DNA from: Nematostella vectensis
Lineage: Eukaryota > Cnidaria > Anthozoa > Actiniaria > Edwardsiidae
Length of the DNA: 64,000 nucleotides
Assembly: GCF_932526225.1 (NCBI RefSeq)
Contig: NC_064042.1
Location: forward strand, 5,005,001 to 5,069,000
Direction: 5' to 3'
A model generated the notes under the pieces. It was given only the letters and a program-made list of their open reading frames with translations. It was not told the origin of the DNA and did no database searches. Shown in pieces: positions 1 through 12,400 of the stretch. The position numbers and the translations under genes are program-made. Within the stretch, counting starts at the first letter, position 1, and every line of letters starts with the position of its first letter.

Positions 1-403
1 AATTGAGGACCTGAGAAACTCGAGAGCCACCCCTAAAAGTTCTAGATACATCATCTGCGCTGCTACATTCAAAGTGATAGAAGAGCGTGTTGAATACTTG
101 GAAGTTCTTTCCTTCAAAGTGATAAAAACTGCATATTGACTATGACTACTTGATGAGTTCTTGGGAAATACTGTTGATTCATTGCAAACTTTTATATAAA
201 GCAAAGAAAGGGTAATGAAGAGATATGAATATCCCAGAACAAAGAACCCAGAAATATGGCCATAGAATGAAGTGCTCTGTTTTCAAATGTTTTGGATCTG
301 CACTTGGCCTTCAGCAGTCTACTTGTTCATGCCACCAACTAATTCTCGAGAGAGCTAGTTTATGATCGTTCTTCATTATTTTTCTACCTTTTATTCATTG
401 TAG
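1..403. other. Intron of the giant receptor-like gene (5' edge)
   Basis: The stretch ends in a polypyrimidine tract and TAG at 401-403, directly before an exon that starts in mid-codon. I see no second exon or known element in it, so it is read as the intron preceding the first exon visible in the window. The gene must begin to the left of the window. Confidence 0.7.
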
Positions 404-3400
404 GATTTTACTGCGGCACCAGTGCCCTCCATGCTGTCTCTGGTCCGTGCGACCCTGGTCATTACTGCACACTTGGGGCCAAGGTACCCAATCCCACCGA
501 CAACACCACCGGGGGACTCTGCTGGAAAGGCCACTTCTGTGAATCCGGCACCTACAACCCGTCAAAATGCCCCATCGGCTCATACTCCCCCTCCCATGGC
601 AACCGCAATGTCTCCGACTGCGTACCTTGTCTAGCGGGACAGTACTGTGAGTCAGAGGGGCTTGACACGCCCACGGGGCCCTGCGACAAGGGGTACTACT
701 GCCCCAATGGTCAATCCTCGAAGAGACCCTCAGCATACGTGTGCACACCCGGACACTATTGCACTGAGGGGAGTCCGGTTAAGCGTCCCTGCGCGTCCGG
801 ATCCTACCAGGATGAGTACCAGAGATGGGATTGCAAGACCTGCCCTGAGGGCTACTACTGCGATGCGACCATACTTAACGCGACGCACTGTGTGCATGGG
901 GTGCAGCTTCCAACGCCCTGCGTCAAGGGGCACTACTGTACCAATGGGACCACCACGGCCACTGAACACCCCTGTCCTGCCGGTACGTCACATCGGACAT
1001 AACCATAATTTCGACGTCACAGGATGACGTCACATTGTGTATTTGCTTGTCGTTTTGTTCAGACATCACTCCTGTAACGGTCCTTATTTTCGGCAATGTT
1101 CTTGTTCTAAAGATATATATTCAATGCACACGCATTTAACACGAACCCAATTCTTTTCCCAGGTACCTACACAAACCAAACACACAGGAAGACCGATTCG
1201 GAGTGCACTAATTGCCCGGCTGGGAAGTTCTGTGAGGGGACTGGTAACGAGATCTGGGATGATGACTGTGATGCTGGCTTCTGGTGCAAGGGACGTGCGA
1301 GCAGTAGAGCGCCAACGGATGAAATAACGGGCATTGTATGCTCTACGGGGTAAGAGTCAACGTATGGAATAACAGGCAATATATGTTCTACGGGGCAAGA
1401 GTCGAGCATGTAAAAAGCTCCTAATACCTACACAGATAACCGGATACCTACCCGCTGGTATGTTGCGGGTGGTGTTTAAACGTGGAAACACTATCCTTCA
1501 GCTGAGAACAAAATACGTGCACGACGATATGGAATATATGAATAGGAATAAAGATTTGAACAGAAAAAAAGTCGTTTATAAAAGGCTATCAGTAGCATCG
1601 ACTAGTGGCAAAGATGGCAGCGAGCTGCTGCTGTCACATGATATTTTCCAAGTAATATCATGATGTTATAATATACAGATGAACAATATTTTATTTCTTT
1701 TCCCATGTGCCAGCTTATTGTTTAAATGTTTTTTTTCCCTCAGGTATTATTGCCCCCGCGGCACGCCCGCAGAGCTGCCCTGCGCGGCCGGAAGTTATGG
1801 CGCTACACCGCAGCTGGCGTCACAAACCGAGTGCAAGGGCTGTGAGCCGGGTCAGTACTGTGGCGTCGCAGGGCTCAACCAAACATCCGGGAACTGCTCT
1901 GCTGGATTCTACTGCCGTGGCAACGCATCAGTGGCCGCGCCACCTGATGACAACACAGGTAAACTGTAATATCGTGATGTTAAAGAATATCGACCACCCA
2001 CTCCTTTGTTATTGTTGTGGAAATACAGCGGTTTATTTGCAAGGAAACTGCAAAATAACAATCTACGATTGAAGTCTGATACGTTAGTGACTATATTTGA
2101 TTGAAAAAATCTTGGTTACTTGCTTGAATTAGCCGATGGGAAAGGATGCTTTTTATGACTTGCCATTGAGAGTGTGCTCGGCTGTTCTGAAGTGTGGATC
2201 CGCTGACTGCCTCTGTGGGTTTTAATTGCAGGCGGGAAATGCTGGATTGGTCATTATTGCCCAGAAGGCACTGCAAGCCCACTACCCTGCTCTCCTGGGA
2301 CCTACATGAACCACACGACCGCTGACAAGTGCTATATATGTCCCGCGGGACACTACTGCATAGATGGCAAGCACCCTGATCCGTGTCCTGCAGGTAACGA
2401 ACTACAACCGCCCCTGACTACGAGATAAACGTGCGATTTACAACATTTATCTAGCTTGAACCTAAATAGGCGATATGCACAAAGAAATAATGTGACTTCT
2501 TTAGTGTCAAACGCACGCCAAAATAAACACCTTAGAGAGCGACGAAAATAGTCCCTTTCTGAAGTCCAAAATGATTCGTAAGCTTTAGTAAGGTGCTTTT
2601 TTGTTATTCTGCCGCTAAAACTTGAAGCGCGCGCAAGTTTTTTTTAGTGCAAATCACCTATTGTTCGCAAATTGGTTGAAATTGAACAAATAACCGTTCA
2701 ACATGGGATAATATTTTTTTTAAAGTTCCTAATAAACGACTCTTACAAGCATAACGGTTTTAATGATTGACTAAACATAGCTTTCTAATCACGAAACTAA
2801 CTGACAAATGGCATTCTTGCATACGGATATGAATAATTGATTCTCTCTTTCAGGTTGGTACTGTCCCGAGGGTACTGGGCACGACTGGCAACCATGCCCA
2901 CGCGGCACATACAGCCCGGCGCAATACCTCTCGCACCTCGGCCAGTGCACGCCGTGTGATGCTGGGTACTACTGTGACAAGATTAACGGTACTACTCCTG
3001 CCGGACAATGCTCCGAGGGCTTCTTCTGCAGAAATGGCTCTGATTCACGCACCCCTACAGCTAGCCGCGGTGATGCCGGGGTGTGTCCAGTTGGGCACTA
3101 CTGTCCTCGTGGGGACCCCAAAGCCCCTGTACCGTGCCCGAGCGGATACTACCGAAACATCACCCGCGGGGAGAGCTTCAATGACTGCATGGCGTGCCCA
3201 CGTGGTCATTACTGCAATAGGCCGGGGCTGGATTGGCCAAACGGACTTTGTGATCCAGGGTATTACTGCACTGGAAAGTCAGACCTTCGTAATCCTGATA
3301 ACATCACAGTTTCTGGAGGGCCGTGTCCACCAGGCCATTTCTGCCCTGTAGGTTCGCCCTCACCCTTGGCTTGTCCCGGAGGGAATTACCAGACGCTTTG

Positions 3401-6400
3401 GAAGCAGAGTAGCTGTGATCTCTGCGACCCAGGATATTTCTGTCCAAATGCCTCCACTAACATGACAGTATGCTACACCGGCCATTACTGTCCCAACGGT
3501 TCCAGCGATCCAATTCCCTGTCCTAAAGGAATGTACAAGAACTTCACCCATGGTGACAAGTTGGACGATTGTAGGATGTGTCCGCCCGGGCACTACTGTC
3601 CGAGAAACGCCATGCCTGAACCTGAAGGCCTTTGCGCGCCTGGCTGGTACTGCTCTGGAGGATCATGGGAAAGAAAACCATTAAACACCTTGGATATAGC
3701 CAATGGGAGCGCTGTGTGCCCATTGATTGGCAGCATTGGTGGTTACTGTAACAAGGGTACTTTCTGTCCCGAAGGTGCTGATCAACCAAGGCCATGCACA
3801 CCCGGCTATTACTGCGAGAGTGATTACCTCTCAACTGAGTCGGGGCTGTGCGTAGCTGGATACTACTGCAATGGTAGCACTGTTTTCCCTCGACCCGAGA
3901 ACCAGACAAATGGAGATCGCTGCCCAAAGGGCCATTTTTGCCCAACAGGCTCTTCTGGTCCACAGCCCTGTTGGCCAGGCACCTACGCGGATACGGAGTA
4001 CAACCAATTCCGGAACAACTGCAAGCCGTGTATCCCTGGAATGTACTGCCCTACCTATAGGTTATCTTATCCAAGCGGGAACTGCTCGGAGGGTTATTAC
4101 TGTCCGGCTGGTGAGACCAAGCAGAGTCCACCGGACAAGCAGTGCCAGCCCGGACATTATTGCCCCGAAGGAAGTGGTCTGCACAGGCCGTGTCCGCCAG
4201 GATCCTACCAACCCTTCTCCGAGAAAGGCATTTGCCTGAAGTGCCCCCCCGGGATGTACTGTGACCCTAACGAAGCAAGAGTCAATTTCAGTTGCTCGTC
4301 AGTCAACGTATCTCATGGCACCATCACGCCCAGCGACTGTCCTGCCGGTTTCTATTGTCCGAACGAGACAGAATGGGCCAGTCAGCATCCATGTCCGGTT
4401 GGAACGTTTGGTAATAGTACGAAGTTGGCCGCAAGAGACCAGTGCACGCCCTGTACCAAGGGGCACTACTGCGCGACCGAGGGGAAAAAGTTCAGTCCAA
4501 CAGGGTTGTGCCATGCGGGCTATTACTGCATAGAACGTGCCTCTGTTCCTAATCCCAACGATACCATGACAGGCGCCCCCTGCCCGCCAGGGTACTACTG
4601 TAACTCGGGCTTCCACATCCCAGCTGCTTGTCCAAGAGGTACTTATGGACCAAAGGAGCGACTCACGAACTTGTCCGAATGTGTGGAATGTCCGGGCGGT
4701 CAGTTTTGCGCGGAGCCGGGACTTGCAGCACCAAATGGGTCCTGTGATGCTGGCTATTACTGCAGCGGAAGAGCTATACTTAAGAACCCAACTGGTGAGG
4801 CTTATGGCAATGTTTGTCCGGCCGGGCATTACTGTCCCATAGGAACGACCACGCCTTTTAAATGTCCACCTGGAACGTTTAATAACAAGACAAAGGGAAC
4901 GCACCCTACTGACTGTAGCCCCTGCCCCCCAGGGCAGTACTGTGAGGGGTACGGACGGGAATGGCCCAACGGACCATGCGACCCAGGATTCTATTGCTCT
5001 CGCGCATCGTACTCTAAGCGTCCTCTTCCCAGCTCCGGCGAATCCTACAATAACTCTGACCACTTCTCGTGTCCCATATACTCTGTGAACTCCACTGGAG
5101 CGATATGTCCCTCTGGAACGTACTGCCCTCATGGAGCCAGTCAGCCTATCCCATGTGACCCTGGCAAGTTCTGCGGTCACGACGGTCTTGCTGCACCACA
5201 GGGTAACTGCACGGCTGGGTTCTACTGTAATGGGAGCAACAAGGTCGCTAATCCTGTGGACTGTGCGGCTGGACACTACTGCCCGAGTGGGACCCCCATA
5301 GAAGTTCCCTGCCCCACTGGGACATTCTCTCCCGACCGCGGCAATACCAGAATTGAGAATTGTCAGAACTGCACGTCCGGGTATTACTGTCCCACCCAGG
5401 GGGCAACCTCCGTCATATTCCAGTGCATGCAGGGGTACTATTGCCCAAGTGGCTCTATACAAAACGACACGGTCGAGTGTCCACTAGGGTTTAAATGCCC
5501 CACGGGGGTCGGTTCCCCGGTACGTTGCGACCCAGGATTTCACCAAGACTCGCCAGGGCAATGGGCATGCAAGGAATGCCCCGCTGGATTCTATTGCGAC
5601 CCAACTGGACTCTCTACTGGTGTTATTCACCCGGTCACGTGTACACCTGGTAATTACTGCCCGAAGCAAACGGGATCAGAACGGGAACACCCTTGTCCGC
5701 GCGGGTCGTATAGCAATGAGACTGGGCTAGAGCACAGATCTTCTTGCAAGATGTGTCCGCCAAAGATGTATTGTGGGTCTGAGGGATTGACGAAGCCTAC
5801 AGACAAATGCAGTGCAGGTACAGACAACTCTGATATGTATTATTAGTATAAATCTACCCCCATACTATCACGAATATCGCAATTTGATTGGCTCCCGTAC
5901 TCACTATCTATTGAGCCATAGATAGTGAGTAGTGAAAAAGCGGCGAAAAAGACTACTAGTTCTTGTTTTTTATGAGCTACGCACCTCGTCGACTATCTAT
6001 TTACTCATAGAAAAACTCGAACTCGTAGTCTAACCGTTAAGTATTTGTTTATAAGTATATGTTTATAAGTTTATGTGTATAAGTATATATAAGGGGGGCG
6101 GGGGTGTATCGCTACCCCAAACAGTGATCTACAGACTAAGTATAGTGTATTAGTATATATGAATATCTATTAGTGATTTGATAACCCTTTTCTCCTGCTA
6201 GCAAAGATATGGCTTTTCGCCATTATTCTCTGTTTTTGTGTTGTATATATAAACACACATATAGTCATATCAAGAAGGTTGTTGCTAAGAAAACTGGACA
6301 GCCCAAGTCTCGTTTTCCCTGGATAACACTCTGTCTAGGGGCTTTTTATGGACACAATCTCATTTTTCGTTTGCCCTAAAGCTTTGTATGTCTCATTGGT

Positions 6401-9400
6401 TCGTTTTTGGGTGTTTTTATATTTCAGGCTACCTTTGTTTTATAAATGCTTCAGTACCAAACCCAACAGATGCGTTGACTGGTGACGAGTGCCCGATGGG
6501 ATTCTATTGTCCCCAGGGCTCCTCGTCGCCGACCCAATGTGAAGCCGGTGAGTACGCCTTCTATTTCATCTAAACCCTCTGCAAAACGAACGTTTTTTAA
6601 GCTACCTAGAAAGTGCTTAATCGTCGTGAATAAAAGCGACCTCCATAAACGAGAAATATCTCATTTTTCATCAAAAGTTCTTACATATATTATATATATA
6701 TTTAAGATTCGTCTAGTCGAAACCATGGTCTTTAGCTAATGTACTTTAGTGATCTTTCAGGAACGTTCGGTAACTCAACCAAGCTCAAGTCTCAATCCGA
6801 ATGCAATGACTGCAGTCCAGGCTTCTACTGCTCTCCCCCCACCATCTACCCCAATCTTAAGTGCAGTGCAGGTCACTGGTGCTCAGGGCGCTCCACTGAA
6901 CCCTCCCCCGTCAACAAGCCCTACGGTACCGAATGTCCTAACGGGACATACTGCCCAGAGGGCACTCCCGTCCCGGTGCCTTGTCCCAAGGGGTCCTATA
7001 ATCCTTACCGAGGCAAAGCCCGAGAGGCGGACTGCGTACCATGTGAAGGGGGCAAGTACTGTGAGACCACTGGTCTCACTGCTGTCACTGGGGATTGTAA
7101 GCCAGGCTATTACTGCACTGCAAATGCGAGCGATAGTCGACCTGTGGATGGGGTGTCCGGTGATAAGTGTCCGATTGGTCATTACTGTCCGGAAGGATCG
7201 CCTAAACCGTATGCCTGTGCGAACGGGACCTTTATGAATCACACAGGTAATATTCTACCGGACGTATAAAGCTGGATATGAGTAGAAGGGGTATAAAACT
7301 TGTGACTCCTTCTTTTTCCGTAGGAGCTGCCGTTTGCTACGAATGTCCAGCCGGCTCGCAGTGTATCCGAGGAACCACGCCCGACCCATGCCCCCAAGGC
7401 CGGTACTGCCTGAGTGGCACTGGGTACGACACACAGCCCTGCCCGGTGGGCACGTTTGGGAAGACCGCTGGCCTGGCGAGTATCGGGGAGTGTACCCAGT
7501 GCACGGGAGGTTACTTCTGTCAGTCACCCGGGATGTCTACGGAGAGCAGCAAATGTGCTGCAGGTAACACAGCTACCGCCAGTTCTTTTCTCGTCCGCAC
7601 TGTCACACAAGTAGGACAAAGGGTCTTTAAAGGAGCTTGGTCATGAGTTGTCTGTTGGCCCTCGTTTACAAGGGAGCTAGTTTTCGGAAATCCATCTGTA
7701 TCCTTAGTCATCTGTATCCTTAGTCATCTGTATCCTTAGTCATCTGTTTAATATATTTAAATGTTTATGCGTCAACCAGATGTGCAACTGATAATAAAGC
7801 CTCAAATTTTGTCCTCCAATATTTTTACCCTTTTCCTCCTTGCTTAAAAGTTCAGATACCTTAACTCCCAGTCTAGAGGTTGCTGTATCCTACGTGCTCT
7901 TTCCGCCCCTAAATCTCTATGCCACAGAAAGGGTTCTTAAAAGTTGTTCTACCATCTCATATTTTCGCTGCTTTTCAGGCTTCTATTGTACAAGCGGAGT
8001 AAACATAAGTGAGCCCACGACTGGCTTCTCGGGTGTCGGCGGTATCTGCCCACCTGGGCATGAGTGTCCTGAGGGAAGTCCTAATGCAGTCCCATGCCTC
8101 GCCGGCTTCTATGCACCTCATGCTCAGATGGCGGCTTGCAAGATGTGCCCTCAAGGTAAAGCATAGTCGGTGCTTGTTTTCAATAGGCCATTCCAGCTAT
8201 AACTTTGCGCGCGCATAACCAAAGAAACCTACTTCAAACCAGAATGCAGCGCGCGCTTTTTTAAGCTTACATCAAACGAAGCGCGCGCTGCATGCTGGTA
8301 GATGAGGTAGGTTTCCATGGTGAGTGCACGCGCATGCTTATAGCTGGAATGGCCTATTCTGCGCTTTTAGCTGGCGCACAGTGTCAGCATACGGTGCCTC
8401 TCACCTCTACCGAAACTGGTTCGATTCCAGGTCGAGACATGGATAGCATCTTTCTTATTCTCGGTCATGAATTTGACTTGTTGAACATATTTGAGCTTAC
8501 TAGAAGCTTGTGTTCCTCTGTTCCAGGATGGGGCCATGCTTTCTTTTTTTTTGAATAGGATTTAAAAAAAAAAAAAGCTTAGAACCATTATTGACTAGGG
8601 GCTTTATAAATCATTATCTCTTTTACGTGATACAAAAGCTCGTTAGCAAAAGAGAAAGGAACATTGCAACCAACCATTGCATCCAGCTTTTTTAGCGCTA
8701 CATTCTTCAAGGAACAACAAAAAATTTTTTAGATAAGAAAAAATGTTTTCGACTAAATTGAGGTGTTTATTTTTGTGCAGGGTTCTTTTGTAATGGGACC
8801 ACCATTACACCGACTGACTGCCCAGCTGGTCATTACTGCCCTAACGGCACCCGGTTCCACAACCAGTTCCCTTGCCAACCAGGGACCTTCAACAACCTCA
8901 CGGGACAGCCCTCGGTGTCAGCATGCAAGTTGTGCCCTGCAGGGTCGTATTGTGCGGGGTACGGGCGAACGAGCCCCAACGGCCCTTGTGACGCGGGCTT
9001 CTATTGCTCCGGGGGATCTTGGTCGAACAGACCCGGAGATATCGGCGTCGCTAACTATGGCAACGCTACCAGCCCTGCCGATACTTGTTATAGGTCCTTT
9101 GAGTGTGTCTGTCCAGCCTGGAACAAGACTACAGGTAGGACCTCCGTAATCAGGGCATTTAGAGTCAGTTAGAGATACAGTTTTGTTTTTAGTCCATGTC
9201 ATGATACAAGACTACTGATAGGACCTCCGTAATCAGGGCATTTAGAGTCAGTCAGTTGCTCTATTTTCCGTTTCGCTTTTTTTATTTGGTTATCTATAAA
9301 AGAAAATATTGCTTTTTAAAGGCTCCTTTTCAAGTCTCTTTATCTATCTTTACTATCGCGAAAAACTATATGATCTCTGTCTCTCCTTTAGGTGATATTT

Positions 9401-12400
9401 GCCCAGCTGGCCACTACTGTCCCGAGGGGTCCGAGAAACCAAGATCATGTGATCTCGGGTCTTACTGCGCTCGTGCCGGCCTCTCCACGCCCAGTGACCA
9501 ATGCACAGCGGGCTTCTTCTGTAATGAAAGCTCAACTGTCCCCAACCAGCACCAGTGCCTGGCTGGTCATTACTGTCCGAGAGGGACTGGGATACCCGAA
9601 CCTTGCCCAAGCGGAACATTTTCCGGGAGTCTCGGAAACACAGGTCCTAGTAATTGTAGAAATTGCACTGCCGGGAAGTACTGCGCGGGAAATGGCCTCG
9701 AGGCTCCTACCGCTGATTGTAATCCAAGTTTTTATTGCCCGGGCGGCCAGGCCACAGGGTCCCCATCGGAATATGGGTGTATTACAGGGCACAGGTGCCC
9801 ACGTGGCAGCCCCACCCCTGAACGTTGTCCCAGTGGGTACTATCAGAATGAAGTGCTCCAGAGCAACTGCAAGGTTTGCCCTGCTGGATTCTACTGTAAT
9901 GCTACCTACAATGGCGTAGTGATACCTGTGTTATGTGAGGCCGGACACTTCTGCCCTGAGGGGACTGGAAACTATAGGGATCATCCATGCCCTGAGCGTA
10001 AGTTCGAGTTGTCGTATTTTCTCTGTTTCTATATGTTTTGTCCTAGGCCTCTAGTGAGAAAGGCTTTATTTCGGTTTGGCCGCCTCGTGTATATACTACT
10101 GGGAATTGCTCTTGAATGAAAATACATGTGAGTGTCTTTCTAGAAAAATAAATTGTTCTGTTTCACTTCGAATGATTCAAGGCTAATAATTCAGCTAGCG
10201 CGCCTTTAATATAAGCGGCTTTTTTTCACCCGAGCAAAGTGTGAAAAATCATTTATTTCCAACGGCTAGTTTGAGCTATTATGTTTCCGATGGAATTTGG
10301 CAAATAAATTTGTGTACAACTTTATGTATTCCCAGAGATTCCCGAGGGATGACTAGTTGTCGCCGCAAGTGGCTTAGAAAAATATAAAATTCATTTTTTA
10401 AGGCATTTTTTCCTTTTTTTAAATTTTCATTCCAGGTACCTTCAGCAACGTTCGCGGCTTGATGCACACTGGGAACTGCACCCTCTGCAGTCCCGGTCAT
10501 TACTGTGCTACCCCCGGTCTTGACAGCCCAACTGCGCCTTGCTGGGGGGGCTATTTCTGCACCCAGGGGGCCCAGGTACCAAACCCAGAGAACGATCGCC
10601 GTGCAAAAGACTACACAGAATACTCGGACTTTATCTTCGAGTTCTTGAACGATGCATGTCCTCCCGGACACTATTGTCCGAATGGCAGCGCCCCGATATC
10701 GTGTCCAGCTGGTTTTTATCACAACGCTGGGCGTATTTGGAATCGTACGCAGTGCATGCCATGCCCAGTGGGGCAGTACTGTCCTAACAGTACGGTGTCT
10801 GTCGGAGGCCCCCCTGATTGCCATGCTGGCTATGTATGTACCGGGGGGTCTAGCACACCGGAACCCAATGATCCATCCATGGGATACCTGTGTCCTCCAG
10901 GGTTCTTTTGCCCTAAAGGTGAGTGACACGGACAAGATGCGAGATATTTTTTTCCTTTTTAATGCATTAGTAGAATGTTATTATTCCTCTTGCTGCTCCC
11001 TTAATATTATATCGGAAAGTCCTTCCTCCCAAGTAAACGACAGAGATGCAAGTGCTAGCGAGGCAACGCGAAGGAGATGGGGGGGGGGCTGGGGCTAATT
11101 GTTTTCTTTTGACTTGCAATGTTCACACCATGCACTCTGGGGATTGTGTAAACGATTTTATCAGGAGCTATGTCCGCTTAATGCAATGTCACTGAAAAGA
11201 CACCGAGTGTAAGGACGGGGCTTTGCGTTGTGTTTGCCTAAGAGTCATTGGCTTTATTATATGTAAAATATTTCTACCTGGATGCACAGTAACACAAAAC
11301 TCTCGTCCCAAATACAAGGCTCTTAGTAATTCATAAATATAGAAGGAAATTTTGACTGACTCTATACACTAACTCTATACTCTCTATGCAACAACGGCCA
11401 CAGACAACAAACATTTATTTATTTTATTTTCGGAGGATCATTAAAAGTATTTAAACGAGAAAGAAAGTTTGAAACGATTTCTGATTTGTTTAGGTACCAA
11501 CGCACCACTTAGTTGTGAACCTGGCAGTTACCAGCCTAACCGCGGCCAGGGCAACTGTACCAAATGTGGCCCAGGAAGCATGTGTCCCTACCAGAACATG
11601 ACCAAAGTGGAGCCCTGCAAAGCCGGCTACTACTGCCCCGACGGCACCCCCAAACCCTGCGGACTTGGCACTTATGGCAACCGCACTGGACTATCCTCTA
11701 GTGACCAATGCACGGACTGTCCGGCCGGACAATTCTGCTCTGAAGCTGGGCTCACAATGCCTAAGGGGCCATGTGCTGCTGGACACTTCTGCGAAGGTGG
11801 CGCCGATTCGGCCACGCCCAGCCCTTCTTCGAAATACCCCCGAAATGGTCTCTGCCCTGTTGGCCATTACTGCGTCGAAGGGACTCAGACCCCTGAGCAA
11901 TGCCAGCCTGGTACATTCCGCAACACAACAGGAGCGGCTGCGTTTGACCATTGCCTTAATTGCACTCCTGGCTGGTACTGTGAAGGATTTGGGAACAGCA
12001 AGCCAACGGACAAGTGTGCCCCGGGATATTATTGTCCCGAAAATTCTCAAGCGAGTGTGTCCGAACCGGTCGGATACCTCTGTCCAAAAGAACACAAGTG
12101 TCCACTTGGAAGTGCCATGCCAGTTCGGTGTGAGCCAGGTAAGGCTTCTTTTATTCTTGTCAGGCATGGTTTGTGGTTTAGAGCTCTAGTCGGTAATTGG
12201 TTGCAGCGTGTTCCTCATAGACTTTTATTGACCCATATCTTATCACCATGGGCACGCAAATGAGACTTGTGAAAGCAGGATTTAGCTGAAATATTTAGAA
12301 GAATTTTCATAATACTTTCCTATTCTGTTGAATACTCTAATGTACAACTAAATCAGCTAATCAATACTGCTACTGCTAGAAGAAGCAGTTTGCTAACTAC

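Noticed and set aside
4299-5462. Long open frame of 387 codons on the minus strand
   Set aside because: It lies entirely opposite the cysteine-rich exon. The regular codon pattern of the repeats keeps the antisense frame open, and the product has no protein-like domain.
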